Shown: positions 25,370 to 34,776 of the stretch, one piece after another | How positions within the stretch are numbered: position 1 is the first letter of the stretch | Layout: every line of letters begins with the position of its first letter | Assembly: GCA_001870995.2 (NCBI GenBank) | Contig: MLAV02000002.1 | Location: 434,001-498,000, forward strand | Length of the DNA stretch: 64,000 nucleotides | Direction of reading: 5' to 3' | Source of the DNA: Chitinophaga sp. CB10 | Lineage (GTDB): Bacteria; Bacteroidota; Bacteroidia; Chitinophagales; Chitinophagaceae | Position numbers and translations under genes: made by a program | Notes under the pieces: generated by a model | Seen by the model: only the letters and a program-made list of their open reading frames with translations | Databases searched by the model: none | Told to the model about the DNA's origin: nothing

Positions 25370-26659
25370 TTAAAATTTGTACATCATTGATAGCTGGAGC
25401 CGGCTGTTATCGCCGCTCTGGTTATCGATCGTGATATGTTTGCCATAGAGATATTCCAGGCCGAATTTCACAAACGAGGAAGGGTAATACAGGAGGTTCA
25501 CCACGCCATACTGAGAGGATTTAAAGTCGGTAACCGGCTGCCATGGCCGGTTATCCAGCTTCAGGTAACCATACCCCAGGGACGTGCTGAGCTTATCGCT
25601 CCACCAGTGGTCGTAAAAGCCCATCACCGCCATTACCGGAATGGTTTGGAGCGCCGTTTTACTTTTAACGACCGCATCGTAACCACCGCCGCCGAGGTCG
25701 TTGAAGTAGCGGGCAATGCCTTCGCCATACGTGGCCTGGTAAACGAAATTATCCTTGCTGCGTTTGCTCACCTCCACCGTACCTGTGAGGTTTACGCCCC
25801 AGCCGATCTCAGTGGAAGTAACGTCTGCGGCCGTCTGGCTGGAGATGGGATGCAGCAGCCCTGCCAACTGGATATGACTGCCTTCGGTGAAATTGCAGCG
25901 GAACTGCGTAACGAAATCGGGGTACAGGGTGCGGGATGACAGGCCGGAGTCCACCGGGTATTTCACATCGCTGCCGGGGTTTTCCAGGGAAAACGCCAGG
26001 GAGGATTTGCGGGAGAGCGGCTGTGTGTACCTGACCTGTATTTGCCTTACAAACACCATGGCGTTGGGGCCTTCGTAGTCCAGCGTATTGGGGAACACGT
26101 CGATATCCATAAAGCCGGACCAGTACTGGCCTGCGCCCCATCTGCCCACCTCTCCCCAGGCGTGGCGGAGCCGTGGTACGGAAGTACCATCGGGGTTAAA
26201 GAGGTCGAATTCCAGGATCGTTTTCAGCTTGCCCAGCTTAGTATCCGATTCCGAACCGATGGTGAGCCTGGTTTGCCTGGGCGAAAAGGCGGTGTTGCCC
26301 CTGGCGGCGTTGTTGACGGGGATGCTGGCGGGTACAAATGCCTGGGTATTCCCCGGCTGTTTGAAATCGTAAATAAAATCAGCTTGTATAAAACCGCCGA
26401 TCGTGAGTTTGGTGTTATTCAGGTCCGCCACCACAAAACCGCCGTACCTGCCGGATTCCAGCGCGCTTCTCGTCTGGGAGCGGTTCTGCGGCAGCAGGCG
26501 GATGTTCCTGTTTTGTATCCGGTCCACTTTGGCTTCCAGGCTGTCTATCCTGCGCAGGAGGCTGTCCGTATCTACCTGCGCCCACAGGGGGCCGGCCGCC
26601 AGCAACCCGATTATGCTGAGGAAAAAAATACTCCCCGTTAACCGAAGGTATTTACCCAT
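25370..26659 (-). CDS. DcaP-like outer membrane porin
   Basis: This 429-residue outer membrane beta-barrel has a signal peptide (ending LWAQ) and a short N-terminal coiled-coil (LLRRIDSLEAKVDRI) of the kind that trimerises DcaP porins. The barrel has many alternating aromatic strands and a terminal MMYKF ending in Phe, which serves as the barrel-assembly signal. DcaP family members import small organic anions and dicarboxylates. Between gadC and glsA, spaced 17 and 10 bases, a role in letting glutamine, glutamate or GABA cross the outer membrane is a reasonable inference. Confidence 0.85.
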   Translation of the reverse strand: MGKYLRLTGSIFFLSIIGLLAAGPLWAQVDTDSLLRRIDSLEAKVDRIQNRNIRLLPQNRSQTRSALESGRYGGFVVADLNNTKLTIGGFIQADFIYDFKQPGNTQAFVPASIPVNNAARGNTAFSPRQTRLTIGSESDTKLGKLKTILEFDLFNPDGTSVPRLRHAWGEVGRWGAGQYWSGFMDIDVFPNTLDYEGPNAMVFVRQIQVRYTQPLSRKSSLAFSLENPGSDVKYPVDSGLSSRTLYPDFVTQFRCNFTEGSHIQLAGLLHPISSQTAADVTSTEIGWGVNLTGTVEVSKRSKDNFVYQATYGEGIARYFNDLGGGGYDAVVKSKTALQTIPVMAVMGFYDHWWSDKLSTSLGYGYLKLDNRPWQPVTDFKSSQYGVVNLLYYPSSFVKFGLEYLYGKHITIDNQSGDNSRLQLSMMYKF

Positions 26660-26676
26660 AATGCTGTTTTATTTTT

Positions 26677-28128
26677 TTAGAGATGAGTGTGAGGCGTTTT
26701 GGCTATGAGCAGCGGAATCGCGACAAATATCACGGTGCCTCCTGCCACCATCGCCACATACGAGGCCGGGCTACCCACCGGCAATTGGGTTGGGGGGAAA
26801 AATGCCACGACAAAAGAAAACAGCGTTGCGACGAAACCTATTCCCGCAAAGAACCACATGCCTGCATTGCCGCCGGGTACTTTGTAAGTCCTTGGCAGAT
26901 CCGGTTCCGTATAACGCAGTTTGATACCGGCTGCATACATCATCAGGTACATGATGAGGTACAACCCGATGGTCAGGGCGCTGAGGAGGAAGAAGGCCAC
27001 GCTTACATTATCCATAAAGAAATACAGCGAAGAGAGGATGGTAACGATACAACCCTGCACCGTGAGGATATTTACCTGTACGCCGTTGGCGTTCGTCTTA
27101 GACCAGAAAGCCGGCAGCACGCCTTCCTTCGCCGTCCACAACAGGCCGCGGCTGGGGCCGGATATCCAGGAGGTAACGCCGGCCAATACGCCAAATGCCG
27201 CGAGGATACCGATTACGCTCGTTGCCCAGGGAATTCCCACCTTCGCGAATATTACCCGGAAAGCTTCCATCAGGCCGGCCTGCAGGTCTATCTGGTCGTA
27301 CGGCAGCACAGTGGCTACGGCGAGGGAACCGAAGGTAAACAGCGCGAAGATGATGATACCTGCCAGCAATACGGATTTAGGGAAATCCTTCTGCGGGTTA
27401 TCCAGCTCCTGCGCATGCACCGCATGTACTTCCACGCCGGCAAACAGCAGGAGGATACCTGCGAGAAACGCAATATCACCGACACCGCTGATAAACGGGA
27501 AGAGGCGTGGATGCAGCTTTCCCCCAACGTCTTTTACTATACTGGTTACGTTTTCCTGTGGATGAAGAAACTGTATCTCTTCTCCCCTAAAAATATACAC
27601 CAATGCAATGAGGATTATGACCACGCCGGGAATAACGGTACCCACCACAAAGCCGTAGCTGGTAACCTTGCTGATAATATCGGTGCCTTTGAAAGCCAGC
27701 AGCGTTGCCAGCCAGTAGATGATGATAGAGAAAGCGCCAACGAAAGTACCGTTGTTGGCCAGTTCCGGCTTACCGATGGTGTAGCCGATACAGGCGGCTG
27801 CAAACGCCAGCACTGTAGGGTACCAAACGACGTTTTGGATCCATTGCAGCCAGATGGCGAGGAACCCGGGCCGGGAGCCGTAGGCCGCCTTGATCCAGGT
27901 GTACACGCCTCCGCCTTTGTTACTAAAGGCGCTACCCAGTTCGGCAGCCACCAGCGAGGCTGGTATGAGGTATAAGAAGGTGGCGAAGCCGATGTAAAAG
28001 AACATGGTCAGTTCCTCTTTCGCCATCATGGGCAGTCCGCGCAAGCTGATCACCGCGGCAGCGGTCATCAGGGCCAGGCTCACATATGTTATTTTGCTGG
28101 ATGGAGTTGCAGCCATTTTCAGAAACAA
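26677..28128 (-). CDS. gadC: GadC-type glutamate:GABA antiporter
   Basis: This 483-residue APC-superfamily transporter has about 12 membrane segments. The N-terminal region (ISLRGLPMMAKEELTMFFY) and the central GVEVHAVHAQELDNPQKDFP are characteristic of the glutamate:GABA exchanger group. It would import glutamate in exchange for GABA made by the adjacent decarboxylase. An in-frame ATG at 28116 is an alternative start. It sits 78 bases downstream of gadB, but a strong hairpin with a T-run separates them, so expression is probably lower or conditional. Confidence 0.9.
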   Translation of the reverse strand: MFLKMAATPSSKITYVSLALMTAAAVISLRGLPMMAKEELTMFFYIGFATFLYLIPASLVAAELGSAFSNKGGGVYTWIKAAYGSRPGFLAIWLQWIQNVVWYPTVLAFAAACIGYTIGKPELANNGTFVGAFSIIIYWLATLLAFKGTDIISKVTSYGFVVGTVIPGVVIILIALVYIFRGEEIQFLHPQENVTSIVKDVGGKLHPRLFPFISGVGDIAFLAGILLLFAGVEVHAVHAQELDNPQKDFPKSVLLAGIIIFALFTFGSLAVATVLPYDQIDLQAGLMEAFRVIFAKVGIPWATSVIGILAAFGVLAGVTSWISGPSRGLLWTAKEGVLPAFWSKTNANGVQVNILTVQGCIVTILSSLYFFMDNVSVAFFLLSALTIGLYLIMYLMMYAAGIKLRYTEPDLPRTYKVPGGNAGMWFFAGIGFVATLFSFVVAFFPPTQLPVGSPASYVAMVAGGTVIFVAIPLLIAKTPHTHL

Positions 28129-28141
28129 TTTGAATGCGTTA

Positions 28142-28194
28142 AAAAACGCTGGCAGCCAATAACAAACCGCTGCGGATTGTTACTAACTGCCAGC
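28142..28194 (-). terminator. terminator or attenuator between gadB and gadC
   Basis: GCTGGCAG (28148-28155) pairs with CTGCCAGC (28187-28194), with an inner stem TAACAA/TTGTTA and a CCG/CGG tip. On the minus strand the stem is followed by a run of T. Readthrough into gadC would be needed for the downstream genes unless a separate promoter exists. Confidence 0.8.
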
Positions 28195-28206
28195 ATAAGC
28201 TTTTCA

Positions 28207-29616
28207 TCAGTTATGTGCATAACCACCGGCTTCTTCCCGGGTGAGGGGCACGGAAATCGGGTGTTTCCTGAAGTAGTCGATCGCGCGTTTGATATCGTTG
28301 ATCAACAGGTCTGCCATGTCCCTGCTGAAGCCGTGCCTTACGAGCACGCGCTGAATCACTACGTCGCCCATGTTGGACGGCAGCGGATAAGCGGCAATCT
28401 GCCATCCGCGCATGCGTAAACGATCACTCAAATCATATAGGGAGAAACCAGGATTCAGACCCTCTTTGATCCGCCAGGATACGCCCGGCAAACCACCACG
28501 ACCATCGTAAAAAAGCTCAAACAAACCGATTTCCTTTACGGCATCGGCGATATATTGTGCGTGCGACATATTCGTTTCCATGATCCGCTTGTAGCCTTCT
28601 CTTCCCAGTCGCAGGAAGTTGTAGTACTGGGCGATGATCTGGCCGCCGGGGCGGGAGAAGTTGAGGGCAAACGTGGGCATGTTGCCGCCGAGGTAATTAA
28701 CGTTGAAGATGAGATCTTCCGGGAGATCGCTGCGGTCGCGCCATACCACCCAGCCCACTCCCAGCGGCGAAAGGCCGTATTTATGGCCGGAGGCGTTGAT
28801 GGATTTTACGCGCGGCAACCGGAAATCCCACTGCAGGTCAGGCGTGATGAAAGGGGCGATAAACGCGCCGCTGGCCGCATCCACATGGATGGGTATATCC
28901 AGACCGGTTTCTTTCTGGTGTTTATCCAGGGCGTCATTGATCTTCTTCACATCTTCATACATACAGGTGAAAGTAACGCCCAGCGTGGGTACTACGCCGA
29001 TGGTATTTTCATCGATACGACTGATGACGTCCTCGGGTTGCATGGTGAGTTTGCCGGGTTCCAGGGGTATTTCCCTCAGCTCCACATCGAAGTAGCGTGC
29101 GAATTTATGCCAGCATATTTGCACGGCGCCGCAGATCAGGTTGGGTTTGGAGTCGTCCTTGCCGGCGGCTTTGCGTTTTTTCCGCCATTGCCATTTCAGC
29201 GCGAGGCCGCCCAGCATGGCTGCTTCGGAGGAACCGGTTGTACTGCAGCCAATGGTGGTAGCTGCCGCCGGGGAATTCCACAGGTCCGCCAGGATGCTTA
29301 CGCAACGCGCTTCAATAGCGGCGGTTTGGGGATATTCATCTTTATCGATCATGTTTTTGTCTATACAGTCATCCATCAGCTTATGCACTTCCTCATCCAT
29401 CCAGGTCTGGCAAAAGGTGGCCAGGTTTTGTTTGGAGTTTCCGTCCAGCAGCAGTTCGTCTTTCAGGAGCGCATACACGTTTTCAGGGAGGTGGGAGTGC
29501 TCCGGCATTTTGTGCAGCTCTATCCCTTCCCGCATGTAGGGAGAAGTGTAAATATCTTCTCCGAGAATGGGTTTGTCCGTCCCATTTTGCTGGTGTTTTA
29601 AAATCTGTAAGGGCAT
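28207..29616 (-). CDS. gadB: glutamate decarboxylase
   Basis: This 469-residue PLP enzyme converts glutamate to GABA and CO2 and consumes a cytoplasmic proton. The length equals that of E. coli GadA/GadB. The cofactor motifs are HVDAASGAF (244-252) and SINASGHKYG (272-281), with Lys279 as the Schiff-base lysine. The substrate block CSTTGSSEAAMLGG (124-137) is present. The C-terminus carries a His (GGYAHN), as in GadB, where a C-terminal His participates in pH-dependent autoinhibition. It heads the acid-resistance cluster. Confidence 0.96.
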   Translation of the reverse strand: MPLQILKHQQNGTDKPILGEDIYTSPYMREGIELHKMPEHSHLPENVYALLKDELLLDGNSKQNLATFCQTWMDEEVHKLMDDCIDKNMIDKDEYPQTAAIEARCVSILADLWNSPAAATTIGCSTTGSSEAAMLGGLALKWQWRKKRKAAGKDDSKPNLICGAVQICWHKFARYFDVELREIPLEPGKLTMQPEDVISRIDENTIGVVPTLGVTFTCMYEDVKKINDALDKHQKETGLDIPIHVDAASGAFIAPFITPDLQWDFRLPRVKSINASGHKYGLSPLGVGWVVWRDRSDLPEDLIFNVNYLGGNMPTFALNFSRPGGQIIAQYYNFLRLGREGYKRIMETNMSHAQYIADAVKEIGLFELFYDGRGGLPGVSWRIKEGLNPGFSLYDLSDRLRMRGWQIAAYPLPSNMGDVVIQRVLVRHGFSRDMADLLINDIKRAIDYFRKHPISVPLTREEAGGYAHN

Positions 29617-29862
29617 AATTAACCGTTTTGATTAGGAGTTATAATTGCAGGTTCTCTGGTTTTCATAGCAGCGTCATCTTAGGGGGGATAGGACAGTGTT
29701 GCAACAATTACTAGCATTTAACAACGATGACATGCTGACTAAGAGAACACATGTATCCCGAAAATGTTCATACACAATAAAATGTAGCTGACTGCATATT
29801 TTTTTTTGAAAAAATTAGTTCGTGGTTCAACTAAATTCAACCTCAGGCGTTATAGCGGAAAG

Positions 29863-29870
29863 TAATTTTG
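29863..29870 (+). promoter_or_regulatory. Bacteroidota -7 promoter box
   Basis: TAATTTTG fits the TAnnTTTG consensus, 7 bases before the ATG at 29878. That predicts a very short leader or leaderless transcript. Confidence 0.5.
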
Positions 29871-29877
29871 TATTCAC

Positions 29878-30126
29878 ATGGATTGGGATGAGGTATTAGA
29901 TCCTTTTTCACAAGATTTTCAGCAGTCAATGGAAGAGCAATTAAGGATAGTACATGTACAGGATGGTCTGGTTACTGCCGCCAATGACCTTGTAGCAGCG
30001 CATTTTCCGGCAGCGGCCACGTTGTCGCCGCGGGCGCAGAAAAATTTGCAGCGGGTGATAATCAGCCAGTCGGTACAGATGGCGAATGCTATTCAGGAGG
30101 CGTTGCAGCAGCGGGAGGAGGAGTGA
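29878..30126 (+). CDS. small acidic protein of unknown function
   Basis: This 82-residue, mostly helical, acidic protein has no signal peptide or membrane segment, and a Glu-rich end. I recognise no family. It is divergent from gadB and converges on the DUF4249 gene, standing alone with its own promoter-like TAnnTTTG box. The coding call is supported by that box, the uninterrupted frame and ordinary codon usage. Confidence 0.55.
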   Translation: MDWDEVLDPFSQDFQQSMEEQLRIVHVQDGLVTAANDLVAAHFPAAATLSPRAQKNLQRVIISQSVQMANAIQEALQQREEE

Positions 30127-30168
30127 GGTGCTGGTGTTTGGTTAACCAACTACCGCTTACCACAATTT

Positions 30169-31026
30169 TTAGTCAACTTTAAAAATCAGCCTTTTAGTAT
30201 TTATGCCAGCAACTATGCCATAGCCATTTTTAACATTAGAAAACACTCTTACCGGTTCTGACACAATAACCCCGGCATTCCCTTGCTGCAGCGCAACGGT
30301 GCGCAGGTACGACCATGCATTGCGCGTTAGCGCGGTGACTTCTACCATCAGGCTATCTGTTTGGGTGAGGGGAGCCTCTGTCTGTAAAACAAAGGTGAGT
30401 TCGCGCCCGTCAAAACGGCTGTCGTCCATAACAAGACTGGTACTGTTACCGTTGGAGATGATGTCGATCAGGTTATTGTTAAACGCCGGGTCCAGGCGGA
30501 ACAGCAGGGCTTTTTGGGGAGCGCCGCTTTCCACGGTAAATACCCGCAGGCGGTAGTAGTCGCCCAGGCCGGGACGATCATTCAGGATAAACTTTATCCT
30601 CGTGGAATTCTTTTGCGCATAACCTTCCCTGGCCTGTGGCGCCGGCGGCAGGGTATCCTTTGCTGCAACTGTTTCCAAACCGGCGCTGGCGGCGGTAATT
30701 TGATATTGCAGCCCTGCTTTTGCAGGCAAGGCGGAAACAAAGTATTTACGGCCGGCAATCGTCTGTAAGGTTGTTGGCAGCGTGGCGCCATCGCTGGCCG
30801 CGATGCTGACCTGTGCGGCTGTTTCTTCTTTAAAAGCGCTTTCGTCATATACGCTTACCGGCACGCTGCGGGTCACCCTCACGTATATCAGGCTGTCCGG
30901 CTGCATAAAGGTGTTCATGACCAACTTATCCCCTTCATAGGCGATTTGGATGTTCACTTTTTTTTCACAGGAAGACAAGATGAATACTAACGCGAACGTA
31001 TATATGAAAAATAACAGCTGCTTCAT
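30169..31026 (-). CDS. DUF4249 lipoprotein
   Basis: This 285-residue lipoprotein has a lipobox in ILSSCEKK (Cys at about residue 20). The body is a beta-rich DUF4249 domain (start VNIQIAYEGDKLVMNTFMQP), a family found almost only in Bacteroidota and nearly always encoded right after a TonB-dependent receptor. Here it follows the receptor by 3 bases. It probably acts as a surface or periplasmic partner of that receptor; the exact function is unknown. Confidence 0.88.
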   Translation of the reverse strand: MKQLLFFIYTFALVFILSSCEKKVNIQIAYEGDKLVMNTFMQPDSLIYVRVTRSVPVSVYDESAFKEETAAQVSIAASDGATLPTTLQTIAGRKYFVSALPAKAGLQYQITAASAGLETVAAKDTLPPAPQAREGYAQKNSTRIKFILNDRPGLGDYYRLRVFTVESGAPQKALLFRLDPAFNNNLIDIISNGNSTSLVMDDSRFDGRELTFVLQTEAPLTQTDSLMVEVTALTRNAWSYLRTVALQQGNAGVIVSEPVRVFSNVKNGYGIVAGINTKRLIFKVD

Positions 31027-31029
31027 AAA

Positions 31030-33663
31030 CTAAAATTTAACCGAATAGGTCACACTTGGCAAAACAGGCAGTATCACTACTTTGGAGAGATAGCGCTGCT
31101 TAGCTTCATCATCCCTTTTAACATAGTAATAAAAAGGATTTTTATGGTTGTAGACGTTAATGATACTGAAGTTCCACGTGCGGCTCCATTTGGACTTTTG
31201 CTTCGTCCAGTTAATGCCAATGTCCAGCCGGTGCGAATTTTCCGCACGGTAATTATACCGGCTGTCGTACCTGTCGATACCCGTACCCGGGCCGGATACA
31301 GGGTCCCAGGGCGAACCTGTTTCTATCCCTTCATAACTGGCCACCGGCAACGTTAGCGGCGCGCCGGTAGTAAACCGCCACGAAGCGGAGAAATCCCAGT
31401 TCTTACCCAATACCTGGTTGAACACCACTTCTATATCATGCCGGTGATCGTATTTATAAGGGAATATCTTCCCCCCGTTGATACCCGCAAAACGCCTGGT
31501 ACTCCAGGATAACGTATAGCCGATCCACCCGGTGGTCTTTCCTTTTTTTCTGGCGATCATGGCTTCGCCGCCATAGCTCCAGCCACGGCCTATGCTCACC
31601 TGATCCTCCCAGCGGAGCAGGTCAGGCGTGATAAAACCGATTGGGTCCCGGAGCTCGATCATGTTATGCATATTCTTGTAATAACCTTCCAGGGTAAACT
31701 CATAGACCTGCCGGTTCGTGGTTTTAGCGATGCCCAGGGCGATCTGCCGGGACGACATAGGCGCCACCCGGTCGGTAGCCGGCACCCAGATGTCCGTTGG
31801 CAGCGATGTGCCGTAGTTGGACAGCAGGTGTACATACTGATTCATCTGCGTATAAGCCACCTTGAACGCCCATTGCTGAGGAAGCATGTAACGCAGGCCC
31901 AACCGGGGCTGCAGGCTGTGATACAACTTCCCGGACACAAGGAAACCCGAGGCATGCAGGCCGGCATTTACAAATAAGGAAGGCGTCAGCTGCCAGTCGT
32001 CCTCCACGTAGAGCAGCATTTCCGCTGCGGTATTCTGCGGGCCATTCGCAATGGTATCCAGCGGCGTGACTGATCCTGTCTTATCCGCGAAGGAGGACAT
32101 GGAAGGTTTGAAGTCGTGCATATTCACCGCCGTTCCGAACCTGAGCCCGTGCTGCGGGGAAGGGCGGTAGTCAAAATCCGCACGGATGCCGGCAATCTCC
32201 ATCCGGGAGCGATAGGAGCCTACCTGGTCAATCAGTTCATTAGCTGCCGGCACTATGTACCTGTAGCCTATTTTGGTACTGAAAGCGTAGGAAGAATAAT
32301 TGAGGCTGATATTGGAAAACAGTTTGGGGCCGTAAATGTGGTTCCATCGCAGCGCGCCGATGGTATTGCCCCAGCTCACATCAAACCCGCTGGAAAGCAT
32401 ATTGATGCGCGCAGTATCAGGGAGGCTGGCAGAGTCCAGCTGCAGGTTCATCTTATCTTCCCCGGTATAAAAACTCAGGTACAGCCGGTCCTTCGGGGAA
32501 AAAATATGATTCAGCTTCGCATTGATATCGTAAAAGTAAGCGGATAGTTCCGCTTTATTCTTTTCATCATCTTCCAGGCGGAGCAGGGAATTATACACCA
32601 GGTCCGGGTAGGATCTGCGGGCGGAAACGATAAAGGAGGTTTTATCTTTTATAATGGGGCCTTCCAGGTCAAACTTGGTACTGATGAGGCCAATGGCCGC
32701 ATCGCCGTGGAAATTCTTCATATCCCCGTCCTTGAGGGTGATGTCTACCACGGAGGAGAGTCGCCCGCCGAAACGTGCCGGGAACGCGCCTTTATACAGG
32801 TCTGTGGACTTCACCACATCCGGGTTGATCAGGGAAAAGATGCCGAAGAAGTGCGAGAAGTTAAAGATGGGGGAGCCATCCAGCAGGATCAGGTTTTGAT
32901 CAGGGCTGCCACCCCTCACATGCAGGCCGGAAACGCCGTCCATCCCACCGCTCACTCCGGGAATAGCCTGCAGGGTACGGATCAGGTCCGCGTCGCCAAG
33001 CAGCCGGGGCGTTTTATTCACTGCGGCGGAGGAGATGTTGACCTTACTCATTTGCGTTTGGTTTTGGAGGTTATTGCTTTCCGCGCCGGTAACTACCACC
33101 TCTTTGAGGTGGGTGGTGGATTCCAGGGAAATTTCAATCGTCCTGTCGCCCTTGGGAAACTGCCGCCACTGTGGCTGATAGCCTACGAACGACACGACGA
33201 CGCTGCTGGTATCCTTGGTGGTGGTGAAGCTGAAGAAGCCGTATTGATTGGTAACGGTGCCCTGTTTTAAGGTGGGCGACCAGATGGTGGCGCCCGGGAG
33301 CCGCTCCCCCGTAGCGGCGTCCTTTACATAGCCGTTGATGGTGCGGGTCGTCCGGTTATTGGGCAGGAGTACGAGGAGGTCGCCCACGCGGGTAAACTTG
33401 ATATCATCCGGTGCAAATAGCTCTTCCAGCACCGTTTTCAGGCGTTTGTTATGGACAGTCAGCGTTACTTTCCTGGATAAATTGACAAGGTCGCGGCTAT
33501 AAGAAAAATGGATGCCATAGTTTTTTTCCAGCAGCTCGCATACGGTTTGCAGAGATTGGTGCTGCACTACTACCGTCACCTTCGTTTGCCAATCCCAACC
33601 CAGAACCTGCAGCGGCATGCTCAATAAAAAGAGCGCCGTCAGCAGTCTTCCGGTCAACGACAT
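31030..33663 (-). CDS. TonB-dependent receptor with STN signalling domain
   Basis: This 877-residue outer membrane receptor has a signal peptide at about 1-22. A secretin/TonB short N-terminal (STN) domain (about 28-100, VVQHQSLQTVCELLEKNYGI) contacts the FecR-type anti-sigma factor. It is followed by a carboxypeptidase-regulatory-like domain (GYVKDAATGERLPGATI), the plug (GLHVRGGSPDQNLILLDG) and a barrel ending VTYSVKF. The upstream FecR and sigma factor genes on the same strand complete a trans-envelope signalling circuit in which ligand uptake induces expression. The ligand is not deducible; the DUF4249 partner and lack of a SusD argue against classic glycan uptake. Confidence 0.93.
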   Translation of the reverse strand: MSLTGRLLTALFLLSMPLQVLGWDWQTKVTVVVQHQSLQTVCELLEKNYGIHFSYSRDLVNLSRKVTLTVHNKRLKTVLEELFAPDDIKFTRVGDLLVLLPNNRTTRTINGYVKDAATGERLPGATIWSPTLKQGTVTNQYGFFSFTTTKDTSSVVVSFVGYQPQWRQFPKGDRTIEISLESTTHLKEVVVTGAESNNLQNQTQMSKVNISSAAVNKTPRLLGDADLIRTLQAIPGVSGGMDGVSGLHVRGGSPDQNLILLDGSPIFNFSHFFGIFSLINPDVVKSTDLYKGAFPARFGGRLSSVVDITLKDGDMKNFHGDAAIGLISTKFDLEGPIIKDKTSFIVSARRSYPDLVYNSLLRLEDDEKNKAELSAYFYDINAKLNHIFSPKDRLYLSFYTGEDKMNLQLDSASLPDTARINMLSSGFDVSWGNTIGALRWNHIYGPKLFSNISLNYSSYAFSTKIGYRYIVPAANELIDQVGSYRSRMEIAGIRADFDYRPSPQHGLRFGTAVNMHDFKPSMSSFADKTGSVTPLDTIANGPQNTAAEMLLYVEDDWQLTPSLFVNAGLHASGFLVSGKLYHSLQPRLGLRYMLPQQWAFKVAYTQMNQYVHLLSNYGTSLPTDIWVPATDRVAPMSSRQIALGIAKTTNRQVYEFTLEGYYKNMHNMIELRDPIGFITPDLLRWEDQVSIGRGWSYGGEAMIARKKGKTTGWIGYTLSWSTRRFAGINGGKIFPYKYDHRHDIEVVFNQVLGKNWDFSASWRFTTGAPLTLPVASYEGIETGSPWDPVSGPGTGIDRYDSRYNYRAENSHRLDIGINWTKQKSKWSRTWNFSIINVYNHKNPFYYYVKRDDEAKQRYLSKVVILPVLPSVTYSVKF

Positions 33664-33715
33664 AGTATTACTAAATTAAAAGTATGTTTAACAGATTATA
33701 GTGATAACAGCGCCT

Positions 33716-34687
33716 TTATTTCAGGCGATATTGCCGGGGGCCTGTCTGTTCCCATTCAGCGTTGAGGCTGAGTGCCAGGGATTTCATGACATCGTTGATA
33801 TCGGCTCCGGTAAGGTTTGTTTTCACTGTAAGCTTCAGCAGGGCGGTATCTTCCACCACGATCCGGACGTCGTAAAGGACGGTGATGGTTTGCAGCACTT
33901 CTTCCAGCGGCACGTTTTCGAATACGAGCGCTTTCTGCACCGGGTCAATGATATGGGCGGCCACGCGGAAATCCTGGCGGGCTGCATCCTGTTGGAGGAG
34001 CATCCCTTCGGTGAGGACTACGCTATCGGCCCGGGCATGATCGATGACCATTACCTTACCGCTGCTAACATGCACTTCCAGGATAGCGCTATCGGGTACA
34101 TAGTTGACGGTAAACCGCGTTCCCAGGACTTTCACTTCCGTGCGGCCGAGCGCTACGATGAAGGGCTGGCCGGGGTTGGCGGCTACGTCGAAGGCGGCGC
34201 TGCCTTTCAGTGTAACCTTTCGGTTATTATCGTTGAAGCCTTTGGCCACCTTGAGGGTGGAGGCTTTTCCTTTCAGTTCAATCTTACTGCCGTCCAGCAG
34301 GGTAGCCTGCAGGGGGCCGGTAAATTTTTCTGCCGGCCGGGTAGCCAGGTACCAGGCGCCCGCGCAAATGATGAGCAGCAGTACGGCGGCCGCTTTCAGG
34401 AACGTCTTCCAGGAGAAGCTCCTGGCCGGTTGTAGCCGGGCCGCTGTTTCCGGCACGTCCATCTGCTGGTACAGCTGTTGCCAGGAGGTGTCGGTATTAG
34501 TCTGGATAGTGTATTGCTGTGCAGCAGCAGTATCCAGCACTTTTTTGAGCGCCTCCAGCAGTTGCCGGTTGTCCGCATGCGCTGTAAGCCAGTTATCGAC
34601 CCAGGCACGTTCTTCCCCGTCCGCTTCATCCAGCAGATATTTGCAGAGCAGGGTATATAGTGCTTCGTCAGAGAACGATGGTATCAT
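33716..34687 (-). CDS. FecR-family anti-sigma factor
   Basis: This 323-residue single-pass inner membrane protein has a cytoplasmic N-terminal domain (about 1-85) that binds the ECF sigma factor. A membrane helix at about 93-110 (FLKAAAVLLLIICAGAWYLA) is followed by the periplasmic FecR domain (ATLLDGSKIELK, then GSAAFDVA and VLGTRFTVNY) and a C-terminal DUF4974/STN-like domain (ALVFENVPLEEVLQTI). I chose the ATG at 34687; the frame runs open far upstream, but that portion lies antisense-free within the sigma gene region and does not look like FecR. It converts the receptor state into sigma activity. Confidence 0.9.
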   Translation of the reverse strand: MIPSFSDEALYTLLCKYLLDEADGEERAWVDNWLTAHADNRQLLEALKKVLDTAAAQQYTIQTNTDTSWQQLYQQMDVPETAARLQPARSFSWKTFLKAAAVLLLIICAGAWYLATRPAEKFTGPLQATLLDGSKIELKGKASTLKVAKGFNDNNRKVTLKGSAAFDVAANPGQPFIVALGRTEVKVLGTRFTVNYVPDSAILEVHVSSGKVMVIDHARADSVVLTEGMLLQQDAARQDFRVAAHIIDPVQKALVFENVPLEEVLQTITVLYDVRIVVEDTALLKLTVKTNLTGADINDVMKSLALSLNAEWEQTGPRQYRLK

Positions 34688-34776
34688 TATACAGTGTATG
34701 CGTTGTTTTATAAAAAATGACCCGGATAGATGACGCGGCTCAAAAGGGTTGTCCCCTATCCGGAAGGTATAATTTT

